A DNA stretch of 62,795 bases. Source: Paludibacter sp. GTDB taxonomy: Bacteria > Bacteroidota > Bacteroidia > Bacteroidales > Paludibacteraceae. Where the stretch lies: contig JADGPS010000006.1 of assembly GCA_017882285.1 (NCBI GenBank), positions 1 to 62,795 on the forward strand, read 5' to 3'. The translations under genes and the position numbers were made by a program. Shown here piece after piece: positions 19,105-28,602 of the stretch (its first letter is position 1; every line of letters begins with the position of its first letter). The notes beneath the pieces were generated by a model. The model worked only from the letters and a program-made list of their open reading frames with translations. It was not told the origin of the DNA and did no database searches.

Positions 19105-19140
19105 CAACCGTCTTTTTCGGTACGGGAAAGACGGTTGTTT
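19105..19140 (+). terminator. Hairpin terminator after the single-unit beta-helix gene
   Basis: CAACCGTCTTT (19105-19115) pairs with AAAGACGGTTG (19127-19137), followed by TTTTG. It is homologous to the hairpin at 16045, with a T-A pair changed to C-G on both arms. Confidence 0.7.
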
Positions 19141-19262
19141 TGCATAGATTTCAACACAATAGGTCAATAATAATCCATGATATAAACGATACTTATATTC
19201 AACAATCCTACTATAATATATTGCCGCTTCACGGCGCATCTTTAAAAATTCGCTGATCCACC

Positions 19263-19277
19263 TGCCTGCCGCAGGCA
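19263..19277. repeat. Short GC-rich palindrome
   Basis: TGCCTGC-C-GCAGGCA is a 7-bp palindrome with a one-base centre in otherwise AT-rich spacer. Similar CCTGCCTGC/GCAGGCAGG motifs recur in Bacteroidota genomes; here only one copy is seen. The rest of 19141-19343 shows no gene. Confidence 0.4.
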
Positions 19278-19413
19278 AGTACAATTCATTATAGAATCAT
19301 AATAATTATGTTTGTGTGTAAAAGCCGATAGTCATTTAAACAGGAGTAGCTCTGTAAATTATCAAAAAAACTATCAATGTTTTTGCAGATTGTATTATCA
19401 GAGTTTAAATTTT

Positions 19414-19478
19414 TACGTTATTTGAAGAAAATTGTGCGCAATTTGTGTGAAAATAGAGTTGTCAGTGAAATACTTTTA
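19414..19478 (+). promoter_or_regulatory. Shared upstream element, copy 2, with -7-like box
   Basis: The same block as at 10426 (TACGTTATTTGAAGAAAA, then GTGCGCAATTTGTGTG, then AAAATAGAGTT) is followed at the same 57-base distance by TACTTTTA (19471-19478). Here the similarity to copy 3 extends upstream to about 19344 and downstream through the start codon. Confidence 0.7.
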
Positions 19479-19530
19479 CAATTGCATAATTCAGGAAATA
19501 AATAATTCACAAAATTGATTATACTAAATC

Positions 19531-21666
19531 GTGAAACATAGATTTAATAACTTGTTATTTCTACTGGCTGTTTTATTATCAGCCGGAAATGTGTCTTGTA
19601 AAGAAGTAGCGAGCCCTTCGATAGACACTGCTATTGTCAAAAAATTTGTATTATATGATGCGATGCATTATTCGGGCAAACCTGATTTGACCTCTGAACG
19701 TTTCTCTCGGATTGATTTGCTATATGAATCGTCTCTTACGAAGCCAGATCCAACTAATACTGCGAAGGTTATTTTGGATATAGATAAGATTAACACGGAG
19801 GCAGGATTAGCTAACTATCTTAATTCAGTTGTTTGTACGGATATCGAACAATGGTTTACCGACAGCAGCGTTAGTGGAGATGAAATGGCTAGCCGCCTTA
19901 CAACTATGTTTAACGTGTTTCGAACTAAAATCGCTGGTGTTAAAATCTGTAACTACGGTATAGCACCGTCTGCACTTTGTGTATCTCGATTTTATGACAA
20001 TGGCAACTCCACTGAAACAACGTTAATTAATAACTGGAAAGCGTCAAACGTAAAGCGATGGATATCTGCCGGTACTGTCGATTTTTTTGCTCCTCCTGTT
20101 TATATTGCCCAACCCGATATTGAATCGTGGATAAGCGATTTGAAAACAACTGTTAACGAAATAAAAACGCATGATGCTACCAAGAAAATTATTGTTTTTC
20201 TTTGGCCACAATATTATAATAAGGCAGGTAGTCCTTACTATAAACAATTTATAAATACTTCAATTTGGCAACAGATGTTGGAGGCTGTGTATACATATTG
20301 TGATGGTGCTATCATTTGGAGTTCTAATACTGACGAAAAGGAAGCAATTGTTACTTGGACTGATTCCAGAGTACAAGCAATGATGGGTGTAACCAAACAG
20401 TTCATCGCTGCACACATCGGAAATATAGATAACCCTGAAACTCAAACGTTACCAACTCCGGTTGTAACAACTCTTTGGGAAAATGGAGCTACTGCCGGTA
20501 AATTACCAGCATGGTTCTCGCCAACTTCCAGCAAAACTTATGGAATAGGTGCCGGAAACGGACATGTTTACGTCGCTACACGCGATGGAGCGAGTGGTAA
20601 AAATATTTTCGTATATAATGCCGCTTCCGGTGATTCTATTACGGCTTTGAATATGACCGGTATTACAGGTGGAACATTAGTTTTGAGTGATGTGGGTGTT
20701 ACTGAGGATGGTAAAATTATTGCTGCAAGTATGGGAAATTTTGATGCCTTTAAAATTTACATGTACAATAATGAAGCCGCTGCCCCAACATTGCTGCTGA
20801 ATCTTCCCTATGCTGATGAAGGTGGTCGTACCGGAGATTTGATTACAGTTACCGGAAGCTACGCCAATGCTACGGCGAAAATTTGGACTGCATCGGCAAC
20901 AGTACCATCTCAAATATGGGTTTTGGAAATGCAAAACGGAGTTTGGAAAACGAACCGTAGGCTAGTGGCTACAATGTCATCTAATACGACGGGTACAACT
21001 ATATCTATACCATGTGTAGCTCCTAAACCCGATGGCAGTATGTATTGGAAAGCAGGCAGTCAATCGTTATGGTTAATTAATGCCGATGCTACGGCTAATA
21101 CGGTTTCAAACAAATTATCTACTTATGCGGATGAAAATTCAATTAAATATCTGGGATACAGCTCAACATACAATTTGGATTATGTTGCATTATTTGCCTA
21201 CCGCACGGATGAATGTGCTGAAATTATATCGCTTACACCGGGTGATTTGTCTACGTGTAAGATGATTGCTCGCACGTCTTGCCTCGGTCTTAATGCAAAT
21301 GTCGGTGGTTTGGGGGATGTGGCCGTATGTTACGATGTAAACAACAATCCGATTCTTTACGTGGTAGCTGCCAATAATGGATTTGGAGCTTATAAAGTAG
21401 AAGGATTGGCATTAGATCCTACCGGAACTACCACCATGAGGTCTGTAATTGATAAAGGAAATCTCAATATTTTTCCAAATCCGGCAACGGGAGTTGTAAA
21501 TATTTCGGAAATGGCTATGAGTGTAAAATTGTTTAGCGCGTCCGGTCAATTGGTGAAAGAAGCATTTATGACTAAAGTTCTTCATGTTGAAGGACTTCAA
21601 GGTGTGTATTTAATGCAAATCGAGTCTCAAATCGGAAAGGTAACAAAACGACTTTTTGTTATGTAA
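19531..21666 (+). CDS. TIM-barrel (hyaluronidase-like?) plus beta-propeller fusion with T9SS tail
   Basis: Starts with GTG: the frame has a stop at 19525 and the next ATG is ~45 codons inside. The paralogue at 37233 starts identically. Residues 1-25 are an export signal with a Cys (SAGNVSCKE) that may or may not be lipidated. Residues ~33-295 look like a TIM barrel with an acidic pair in CTDIEQW (D104, E106), NYGIAPSALCVSRFYD, FFAPPVYIAQP and CDGAIIWSS. The D-x-E and G-x-IIW pattern recalls GH56 hyaluronidases, but this is only a hint. Residues ~305-630 form a propeller-like domain shared with the gene at 23660. The end IFPNPATGVVNISEM to KVTKRLFVM is a T9SS tail. Probably a secreted glycosidase. 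Confidence 0.7.
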   Translation: MKHRFNNLLFLLAVLLSAGNVSCKEVASPSIDTAIVKKFVLYDAMHYSGKPDLTSERFSRIDLLYESSLTKPDPTNTAKVILDIDKINTEAGLANYLNSVVCTDIEQWFTDSSVSGDEMASRLTTMFNVFRTKIAGVKICNYGIAPSALCVSRFYDNGNSTETTLINNWKASNVKRWISAGTVDFFAPPVYIAQPDIESWISDLKTTVNEIKTHDATKKIIVFLWPQYYNKAGSPYYKQFINTSIWQQMLEAVYTYCDGAIIWSSNTDEKEAIVTWTDSRVQAMMGVTKQFIAAHIGNIDNPETQTLPTPVVTTLWENGATAGKLPAWFSPTSSKTYGIGAGNGHVYVATRDGASGKNIFVYNAASGDSITALNMTGITGGTLVLSDVGVTEDGKIIAASMGNFDAFKIYMYNNEAAAPTLLLNLPYADEGGRTGDLITVTGSYANATAKIWTASATVPSQIWVLEMQNGVWKTNRRLVATMSSNTTGTTISIPCVAPKPDGSMYWKAGSQSLWLINADATANTVSNKLSTYADENSIKYLGYSSTYNLDYVALFAYRTDECAEIISLTPGDLSTCKMIARTSCLGLNANVGGLGDVAVCYDVNNNPILYVVAANNGFGAYKVEGLALDPTGTTTMRSVIDKGNLNIFPNPATGVVNISEMAMSVKLFSASGQLVKEAFMTKVLHVEGLQGVYLMQIESQIGKVTKRLFVM

Positions 21667-21698
21667 TTTTCTTATTTGTAACTCGTTAAATAATAATA

Positions 21699-21735
21699 TT
21701 TCTTGATGTTGTTTCAAGAAGCATTCTATTTGATT
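21699..21735 (+). terminator. Weak hairpin after the fusion gene
   Basis: TTCTTGA (21700-21706) pairs with TCAAGAA (21714-21720), followed by a T-rich stretch. The same flank, with altered arms, recurs at 35555-35580. Confidence 0.35.
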
Positions 21736-21892
21736 TTCGTAAAAACACATAATGGGGTCTTGAGGTTTTTTGGAAATATTTTGAGAAAAATGAATTTTTA
21801 GAACCCGCCTTTACCCGTAACAATTTATTAATATATTGTTTTGATTGTAGAGTCCTGAAAAGAAACAATTTAACTGTTAACTATTATTCGAT

Positions 21893-23557
21893 ATGAAAAA
21901 AATACTGATTTCTTTCAGCTTACTATCCTTTTTTATTTCATTCTCATTGGCCGGAAATATTGTTGTAGGCACAAAAACATATCCGGTTGACACGTTGGCA
22001 CATTTCAAAGTAGGTCCGGGAAGTTATTATACCGCATTGAGTTTAGTGGATGCCACCGCACCGCTTCGCGTATTTTTTTTAGAAGTGGATGCAAAAAATC
22101 AGTATACACAATTAAAAGCTGTTTTAGCAAGAGATTCAACTGTAACTTGTGAACGTACTTCGGCAATGGCAATACGAAAAACCACAGCTGGTGCTGCATA
22201 CTTTGCAGGAACAAATGGCGGTTTTTTTGCTGCATCGGGTAATCTGTCTCAAGGTTGTATGGTCGGAGGTGAAGTTGCCAGAGCTCCATATGTTGGTGTG
22301 ACAGATATTGCATTCGACAGAGATAAAGTTCCATTTATTGACCCGAAGGCATATTACGGAAAAGTATATGCTGGCGACTCTCTTTCTCCTTCTCTTTTAA
22401 TTACGAATATAAACGTTGCCCGTGCTACTAACAATTTAATCCTTTATAACCAGTTAAATGGTCATTATACACATACCAATCAGTATGGCTGTGAAGTGCG
22501 TGTTCAACTGACTGGTTCTAGTACTACATGGGATGTAAACAAATTTGTAAATGTAAAAGTAATGTCCAAAATTTCCGGACAGGGGAATATGGCTATTCCA
22601 GTCGGAGAGGCCGTATTGTCAGGGAATGGCACCGCAGAAACCTTTTTGAATGCACTCAACGTAAATGATGTGATTAGCATCAAGATAAAAATAACGTTAA
22701 ATTCAAGTACCGAAAAACCATTATTGACCGATATGGTTGGCGGTGATCGCCAAATATTGCAGCATGGACTTGTGACTGACAATGATTGGGCAGCATTAAA
22801 TCCACGTACTGCTGTAGGTTACTCCTCGGATAAAAGTAAAATTTATTTTTGCATAGTTGATGGTCGATCGACCATATCAGTTGGAGTATCGACCAAGCAA
22901 TTGGCTGATATTATAAAAAGTGCCGGAGCTTCTGAGGCAATAAATTTAGATGGTGGCGGTTCAAGTACCCTGTATGTAAAGGGGTTAAATTTGATGAATA
23001 TTGTAAGTGATGGTACTGAACGGGCTGTTGGAAATGGTTTATTTGCCGTTTCTTCTGCTCCAACCGATGTCACCATAAGCGAAATAAACGCTTACAAAAA
23101 AACAGTAGAATTGCCAAAGAATGGCACTTTTACACCTACATTCATAGGCTATAATCAGTATGGGGCACTACTAAATACCAATGTGCAAGGTGTAACACTC
23201 AGCTGTCCTGCTGCGCTTGGATCTGTAAACGGTGGTACATTTACTGCTTCCGGAACTCAAAATGGCGTTTTAACAGCCACCTATAATAGTATCCAAACAA
23301 CAGTAAATATTATAACATTGAACGGAACAGGCATTGACAAACATGAAATGTCCAATGTTTATATTTCTTTGAACGGAAATCAAATTCATATCTCGGAAGA
23401 AGTAGCTTTGGCAGAAATTTATAGTATTACCGGCCAAAAAGTGGCATCGGTTACTAATGTTTCATCTATCAAAGCTCCTGTAGCTAAAGGTGTTTATATT
23501 GTTATTGTTGTTGATAAAGCTAGTGCTAAAAAAATTCAAAAAGTGACTGTCTATTAA
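21893..23557 (+). CDS. Phosphodiester glycosidase (NAGPA domain) with T9SS tail
   Basis: 554 residues: signal peptide 1-20 (FFISFSLAG), NAGPA domain over ~90-395, an Ig-like segment to ~475, and a T9SS tail ending AKGVYIVIVVDKASAKKIQKVTVY (last 17 residues: VVDKASAKKIQKVTVY region). NAGPA signatures are TNGGFFAASG, NPRTAVGYS, IVDGRS, INLDGGGSSTLYVKG and ERAVGNGLFAVS. The family removes GlcNAc (or other sugars) from phosphodiester linkages, as does the mammalian lysosomal uncovering enzyme. In Bacteroidota its targets are largely unknown. Secretion by T9SS places it outside the cell, upstream of SusCD uptake and nagA-type catabolism. A decayed second copy lies at 25074. Confidence 0.85.
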   Translation: MKKILISFSLLSFFISFSLAGNIVVGTKTYPVDTLAHFKVGPGSYYTALSLVDATAPLRVFFLEVDAKNQYTQLKAVLARDSTVTCERTSAMAIRKTTAGAAYFAGTNGGFFAASGNLSQGCMVGGEVARAPYVGVTDIAFDRDKVPFIDPKAYYGKVYAGDSLSPSLLITNINVARATNNLILYNQLNGHYTHTNQYGCEVRVQLTGSSTTWDVNKFVNVKVMSKISGQGNMAIPVGEAVLSGNGTAETFLNALNVNDVISIKIKITLNSSTEKPLLTDMVGGDRQILQHGLVTDNDWAALNPRTAVGYSSDKSKIYFCIVDGRSTISVGVSTKQLADIIKSAGASEAINLDGGGSSTLYVKGLNLMNIVSDGTERAVGNGLFAVSSAPTDVTISEINAYKKTVELPKNGTFTPTFIGYNQYGALLNTNVQGVTLSCPAALGSVNGGTFTASGTQNGVLTATYNSIQTTVNIITLNGTGIDKHEMSNVYISLNGNQIHISEEVALAEIYSITGQKVASVTNVSSIKAPVAKGVYIVIVVDKASAKKIQKVTVY

Positions 23558-23569
23558 AATAATTTTCTA

Positions 23570-23648
23570 TTACAAACCCTCTAAATTTAAATTTAAATGA
23601 AAACAAAAAAATTACTCTTATCAAAAAAATTAATTAATAATTATTAAA
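23570..23648 (+). pseudogene. 5' remnant of a third beta-helix gene
   Basis: ACAAACCCTCTAAATTTAAA followed by ATGAAAACAAAAAAATTACT copies the leader and first eight codons of the genes at 10581 and 16310. It then runs into unrelated AT-rich sequence and stops after 16 codons (MKTKKLLLSKK). The rest of the gene is gone. It lies immediately before the propeller gene at 23660. Confidence 0.7.
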
Positions 23649-23659
23649 ATCTATGTTTT

Positions 23660-24937
23660 ATGAAAAAAATAACTTTTTTAATCGTTGCTTGTATTGCAAT
23701 TTTAGCATTGCAAGCCCAAACTGTAACAACTCTCTGGGAAAAAAAGGCCGGTAATTTACCGGTATGGTTTTCGACTACCTCCAGCAAAACCCGCGGTATA
23801 GGTGCCAGCAATGAATATGTTTTTGTAGCCAATCGCGATGGTGCAAGCGGTAAGAATATCTTTGTATACAGCGCTGCTACCGGTGATTCTGTTGCCGCTT
23901 TAAATACTGCCGATATTACAAATACTGCATCATTAATTTTAAATGATGTAGATGTTACTGAGGATGGTAAAATTATTACGGCAAGTATGGCTAACACTAC
24001 GGACTTTAATATTTACATGTACGACAATGTAACAGGTGCCCCTACCAGGGTGTTGCATTCTGATAATGTTGCTTCTATGGGCGGCCGTACCGGCGACGTA
24101 TTTACTGTAACAGGTGATTATTCGAAAGGCACTGCAAAAATATTTACTGCATGTGCAGCCGGACCATCCAAAATTTATGTATTGGAGATGGAAGACGGAA
24201 CTTGGAAAACAGAACGAAGGCTTGTGGCAACTGTCTCTGGCATTACTGCTGCGGGTCAAGCCTCTGTAGCTCCAAAACCTGACGGCAGTATATATTGGAA
24301 GGCTGCCGGACAGTCATTCTACAAGATTGAGTCAGATACTACAATCAAGAAGAAACTTGATAAAAGCTTACTTGGTACAGGTTTTTCGTCATGTTCCAGT
24401 GAAATTAAATATTTAGGACACAGCACAATAGATAATAAAGATTACCTTGTTTTGTTCACTTATGGTTCAGGCAGGGAGTATGCGCAAATTGTATCAATCG
24501 ATCCAAACGATTTGACATTAACGCTTAACTTAAGCGTTAATACACCTGCTCTCGGCATTAATGCTAATGTCGGTGGTACAGGTGATGTAGCCGTTCGTTA
24601 TGATGCAAACAACAATCCGATTATTTACGTAGTTTCTACCAACAACGGATTTGGAGCTTATAAAGTAGAAGGATTGGGATTAACTCCTCCTATTTGGACA
24701 GGGACAACAACACCTGCAGCTGATAAAGAAAATATCAACATTTTTCCAAATCCGGCAAAAGGGATTGTAAATATTTCGGAAATGGCAAAGAGTGTGAAAT
24801 TGTTCAGTGTTTCAGGTCAGTTATTGAAAGAAGCATTTATGACTAATCAGCTTAACATTGAAGGACTGAAAGGTATCTATTTTATACAAATTGACTCTGA
24901 AAACGGAAAAACTACAAGACGTTTAATTGTCAAGTAA
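23660..24937 (+). CDS. Secreted beta-propeller-like protein with T9SS tail
   Basis: 425 residues. Signal peptide 1-20 (MKKITFLIVACIAILALQAQ). Residues ~22-350 are repeated beta-rich blades similar to the second domain of the 19531 protein: TSSKTRGIGASNEYVFVANR, SGKNIFVYSAATGDSV, VTEDGKIITASMAN, PKPDGSIYWKA and GVGDVAVRYDANN-like segments. I associate this with a Bacteroidota domain of unknown function (DUF4623-like), from memory. The C-terminus (IFPNPAKGIVNISEMAKS to TTRRLIVK) is a type A T9SS tail. No catalytic residues can be named; it is likely a surface glycan-binding or accessory module. Confidence 0.75.
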   Translation: MKKITFLIVACIAILALQAQTVTTLWEKKAGNLPVWFSTTSSKTRGIGASNEYVFVANRDGASGKNIFVYSAATGDSVAALNTADITNTASLILNDVDVTEDGKIITASMANTTDFNIYMYDNVTGAPTRVLHSDNVASMGGRTGDVFTVTGDYSKGTAKIFTACAAGPSKIYVLEMEDGTWKTERRLVATVSGITAAGQASVAPKPDGSIYWKAAGQSFYKIESDTTIKKKLDKSLLGTGFSSCSSEIKYLGHSTIDNKDYLVLFTYGSGREYAQIVSIDPNDLTLTLNLSVNTPALGINANVGGTGDVAVRYDANNNPIIYVVSTNNGFGAYKVEGLGLTPPIWTGTTTPAADKENINIFPNPAKGIVNISEMAKSVKLFSVSGQLLKEAFMTNQLNIEGLKGIYFIQIDSENGKTTRRLIVK

Positions 24938-24964
24938 GTATCACAAAAATATAGAGGATTAAAC

Positions 24965-25011
24965 AAAGAGTGTTTCTTGCTGTTGTTTTGCTTGCAAGAA
25001 GTACTCTTTTT
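24965..25011 (+). terminator. Hairpin terminator after the propeller gene
   Basis: AAAGAG-TG-TTTCTTGC (24965-24980) pairs with GCAAGAA-GTA-CTCTTT (24994-25009), with a loop TGTTGTTTTGCTT and a T5 tail running into TACC. The arm layout resembles the weaker hairpin at 21699. Confidence 0.6.
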
Positions 25012-25073
25012 ACCTGCACGAAAATATTTTTGAAAATTATCGGCTCATCTGTAAACGTTGCTATTGAGAATTA

Positions 25074-25410
25074 TTGGGGGAAATTTTTTATAGAGGCGAT
25101 ATTGCAGGAACAAGTCGTCAGCCGCATACAGCTATTGGCGTAACCCGAAAAGCAAGTTGATTTTGATGACAGTTGATGGGCGTAACTCAAATGGCAGTTC
25201 CGGTTTAACTTTAACACTTTCTTAAGTAGCCGAGTTTTTGTTGACACAGGGTGTAAAACAGTAAAATAAGTGATCAATTCAGATGGTGAAGGTTCGGTGG
25301 TCATGGTATGTACAAATGATTTACTCACCAAACCATCAAATGGCGGAAATATAGAAAGTTCTGTTCCAACTTCTGTAATTATATCAGAACAACTATACAA
25401 CTATAAATGA
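25074..25410 (+). pseudogene. Decayed phosphodiester glycosidase (NAGPA) C-terminal fragment
   Basis: Reading across at least two frameshifts and several stops gives IFYRGDIAGTSRQPHTAIGV, then LILMTVDGRNSNGSSGLTLT, then VAEFLLTQGVKQ, then INSDGEGSVVMVCTNDLLTK, then SVPTSVIISEQLYNYK and a stop at 25408. These follow the motif order of the intact gene at 21893: PRTAVG, VDGRS, LADIIKSAGASEA, NLDGGGSS, ERAVGNGLF. The catalytic DGGG region is already mutated to DGEG. The signal, N-terminal half and T9SS tail are missing. It fills most of the 504-base gap before the first susC. Confidence 0.75.
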
Positions 25411-25441
25411 ATACTTTAAAATCAAATATTAATTTAAATTT

Positions 25442-28400
25442 ATGAAAAGCATGGACTTATCAAAATCGCAGTTGGGAGGTGCAAGATTTCTTGTGCTCTT
25501 AGGGATGCTGTGTTGCTCATTTTTAGTAAATGCACAAGTGAACATTCGAGGAAAGGTAATTGATTCAAACGATGAACCACTTATAGGCGTCACAGTAATG
25601 GTAAAGGGAACAAATACCGGAACAATTACCGACACAAACGGTAATTTCTCAATTTCTGTTCCCGATCAAAAATCAATATTAGTTTTTTCGTTTGTAGGAT
25701 ATAAGAAACAAGAAATTCCTGTAGGCACAAATAAACAATTGACCATACAGATGTTGGAAGAAACAGAGTTATTGGAAGAAGTGGTAGTGGTTGGTTATGG
25801 AACACAGAAACGTGCAAGTGTTACAGGTGCCATATCTACGATGTCAGACAGAGAGTTGTTGAAAGCTCCTGCAATGGGTATCACTAATGTGGTTGGTGCT
25901 CGTGTGGCAGGTGTTTCTATGTTACAGACTTCCGGTCAGCCGGGTAGTGATGCAGCTTCTTTGTTGGTTCGTGGACAAAGTGCTACTTATATTGTCGATG
26001 GTATTCAGCGCAGCTTCAATGAGATTGATCCAAATGAAATTGAATCAGTGTCTGTATTGAAAGACGCAACTTCTGCAGCTGTTTATGGTTTGGATGCATC
26101 TGCGGTTATCATCGTAACTACAAAAAGAGGTAAAGCAGAAAAGTTACGTATTAGCTATATGGGTACCTATGGTATCAGCCAGAATACACTGCAAATGAAG
26201 TGGCTGGATGGTCCCGGCTATGCTTATTGGTACAATGAGTGTCGAAAGCTGGATGATGACGAGCCTGTGTTTACTGAAACCCAAATACAAAAAATGAAAG
26301 ATGGTGTTGATGGTTGGGGTAATACTAACTGGTTCAATGAAGTGTTCGGTACAGGAACAAATACACATCATAATATAAGTGTTACCGGTGGTAACGAAAA
26401 AGTTCATTTCTTTACTTCTATTGGTACATTAAATGAAAAAGGTAATGTTGATAAATTCAACTATGATCGTTATAACCTTCGTACAAACATCGATGCCAAA
26501 ATCAGCAATAGTATTTCGATGGAAGTGGGAATTTCCGGCCGTTTTGAAGAACGTAACAGACCTAGTTACTCTGCAAATCCGGATGATTGGCATAACATTT
26601 CTGAACAAGTTGTACGTTCACAACCATTTATCCCTATAGCAATAACTTATCAAGGTAAAGAGTATTATACTTCTCCTCCAACAGACTCTAATCCGGTGAG
26701 TCCAATTGCATCTATTTATGAATCAGGCTATTATAAGATTAACGATACCTATATTCAATCAAATTTCTCATTGAAGTACGATGCTCCTTGGTTAAAGGGG
26801 TTGAGCTTCAAGTTTATGGGTGCGTATGACCTTTCTTATGAATTTACCAAAAACTTGAAAATTCCATTCAAAACAATGTTGGCGGATTTCCCAAATGCTT
26901 CAACTGAGCAAGTGAGTTATAAGATGTATACTGATAACTCCGGAAATACAACTTTGACTGAAACTGCACATAGTTCAACGAATGTGGTGACTCAATCTAG
27001 CGTCAACTTCGACAGAACATTTGATAAACATAAAATAAATGCTATTGCTTTAGCTGAAACTCGTAACCAATTTGGTAATGCTCTTGGAGCAACAGGCTAT
27101 GGTCTAGATTTCCTTGCTTTGGATGAGTTAAGCAACATTACAAATGCAACAGGTACCGGAGAGCAAAAACTGCCTTATCTAAGCGGTTATAGTTCTCAAT
27201 CCCGGGTGATTGGCTTTGTCGGTCGTTTAAACTATGATTATAGTGAAAAATATTTGGCAGAGGTTTCAATTCGCCGGGATGGAAGCTATTTATTTAACGG
27301 AATGAACGGTTCCCGTTGGGTGAATCTGCCGGCTGTATCTCTTGGTTGGAGAATGAACAAAGAAAACTGGTTTAATGTTGATTGGATTGATAATTTGAAA
27401 GTTAGAGGCGGCATTGGTAAGACAGCTACTTCTGCCGTCAGCCCTTATCAATATTTGGATTTGATGGGAGTATCAACAAAGCAGGTTATTATTGGCGGTA
27501 CAAGTAAGAGTATAATTTATACCTCAACTCTTGGTAATCCAAATCTGAGTTGGGCAAAATGTTTGGCATATAACTTAGGCACAGATTTTTCTGCATGGAA
27601 GGGTTTGTTAAACATTGAATTTGATGTGTTTTATAAATATCAATATGATTTGCTTTCTTCTGTCAGCGGCTCATATCCTCCTTCAATGGGTGGATACTAT
27701 TTCTCATATGAAAATAAGAACAAGATAGACTATCGTGGTTTTGAATTCACTATCAGCCATAACAACAACATCGGAGATTTTAAATATGGAGTGAAATGGG
27801 TCGGCTCTTTTGCTAAACGTAGATGGCTGTATGTGGCAAGTGATTCTCCGAATACTCCGGATTACAGAAAATTGACCGGCAAGGAGGTTGGTTCTCAACT
27901 TGGCTTTATTGCTGAAGGTTTGTTCCAATCCCAAGATGAAATTGATAATTCAGCAACAGTAGTTGGTTATAAGGTTCTTCCCGGTTATATCAAATATAAA
28001 GATAGGAACGGCGATGGTAAGATTACATACGCTCAGGATATGGGTTATGTTGGTAAAAGTGCTTATCCTAAATTCCAATCTTCATTGGACTTGAACGCTA
28101 ACTGGAAAGGGTTTGATTTTGATGTCTTGTTCCAGGGTGCTTTGGGAAGTACTGTCGCTTTGACAGGTGTTTATACTGAAGATTATTCGGTTGGTGTAAT
28201 GGATAATACTACATATACAACTATGTTCTTCCACTTTGGTAACTCTCCAACTTTTTTGCCGGAGAATTCATGGACCCCGGAACATAAAAATGCAGAATTT
28301 CCTCGTTTGTCCTTGGTTCCTATAAGTAAAAATAACGCTTTTGCCTCTACTTTCTGGTACAAATCAGGAGATTATCTACGTTTGAAAACATTCCAAATTG

Positions 28401-28591
28401 GCTATTCTTTGCCTCAACAAATGATCAAGTTTTTGGGCGTCAATAATTTTAGATTCTATGTTGAAGGTTCAAATATATTGACGTTCAGTGGACTTACAAA
28501 ATATAACATTGACCCTGAGCAACCGGGTGTGAATAATGGATACTATCCACAACAAAGGACTTTCTCTTTGGGAGTTAATTTAACATTGTAA
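25442..28591 (+). CDS. SusC/RagA-type TonB-dependent outer-membrane transporter (PUL 1)
   Basis: 1049 residues. Signal at ~1-32 (LLGMLCCSFLVNAQ). A carboxypeptidase-regulatory-like beta-sandwich follows (IRGKVIDSNDEPLIGVTVMV, ~33-110), then the SusC linker EEVVVVGYGTQKRASVTGAI, the plug domain with LLVRGQSATYIVDGIQR and VLKDATSAAVYG (~120-230), and a 22-strand barrel. The end NNGYYPQQRTFSLGVNLTL has the terminal aromatic-rich strand. It imports an oligosaccharide bound by the SusD partner 12 bases downstream. The preceding stretch holds a decayed NAGPA gene, so this PUL may once have had a second phosphodiester glycosidase. The substrate cannot be read from the sequence. Confidence 0.95.
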   Translation: MKSMDLSKSQLGGARFLVLLGMLCCSFLVNAQVNIRGKVIDSNDEPLIGVTVMVKGTNTGTITDTNGNFSISVPDQKSILVFSFVGYKKQEIPVGTNKQLTIQMLEETELLEEVVVVGYGTQKRASVTGAISTMSDRELLKAPAMGITNVVGARVAGVSMLQTSGQPGSDAASLLVRGQSATYIVDGIQRSFNEIDPNEIESVSVLKDATSAAVYGLDASAVIIVTTKRGKAEKLRISYMGTYGISQNTLQMKWLDGPGYAYWYNECRKLDDDEPVFTETQIQKMKDGVDGWGNTNWFNEVFGTGTNTHHNISVTGGNEKVHFFTSIGTLNEKGNVDKFNYDRYNLRTNIDAKISNSISMEVGISGRFEERNRPSYSANPDDWHNISEQVVRSQPFIPIAITYQGKEYYTSPPTDSNPVSPIASIYESGYYKINDTYIQSNFSLKYDAPWLKGLSFKFMGAYDLSYEFTKNLKIPFKTMLADFPNASTEQVSYKMYTDNSGNTTLTETAHSSTNVVTQSSVNFDRTFDKHKINAIALAETRNQFGNALGATGYGLDFLALDELSNITNATGTGEQKLPYLSGYSSQSRVIGFVGRLNYDYSEKYLAEVSIRRDGSYLFNGMNGSRWVNLPAVSLGWRMNKENWFNVDWIDNLKVRGGIGKTATSAVSPYQYLDLMGVSTKQVIIGGTSKSIIYTSTLGNPNLSWAKCLAYNLGTDFSAWKGLLNIEFDVFYKYQYDLLSSVSGSYPPSMGGYYFSYENKNKIDYRGFEFTISHNNNIGDFKYGVKWVGSFAKRRWLYVASDSPNTPDYRKLTGKEVGSQLGFIAEGLFQSQDEIDNSATVVGYKVLPGYIKYKDRNGDGKITYAQDMGYVGKSAYPKFQSSLDLNANWKGFDFDVLFQGALGSTVALTGVYTEDYSVGVMDNTTYTTMFFHFGNSPTFLPENSWTPEHKNAEFPRLSLVPISKNNAFASTFWYKSGDYLRLKTFQIGYSLPQQMIKFLGVNNFRFYVEGSNILTFSGLTKYNIDPEQPGVNNGYYPQQRTFSLGVNLTL

Positions 28592-28602
28592 TTTAAAAAA
28601 TA

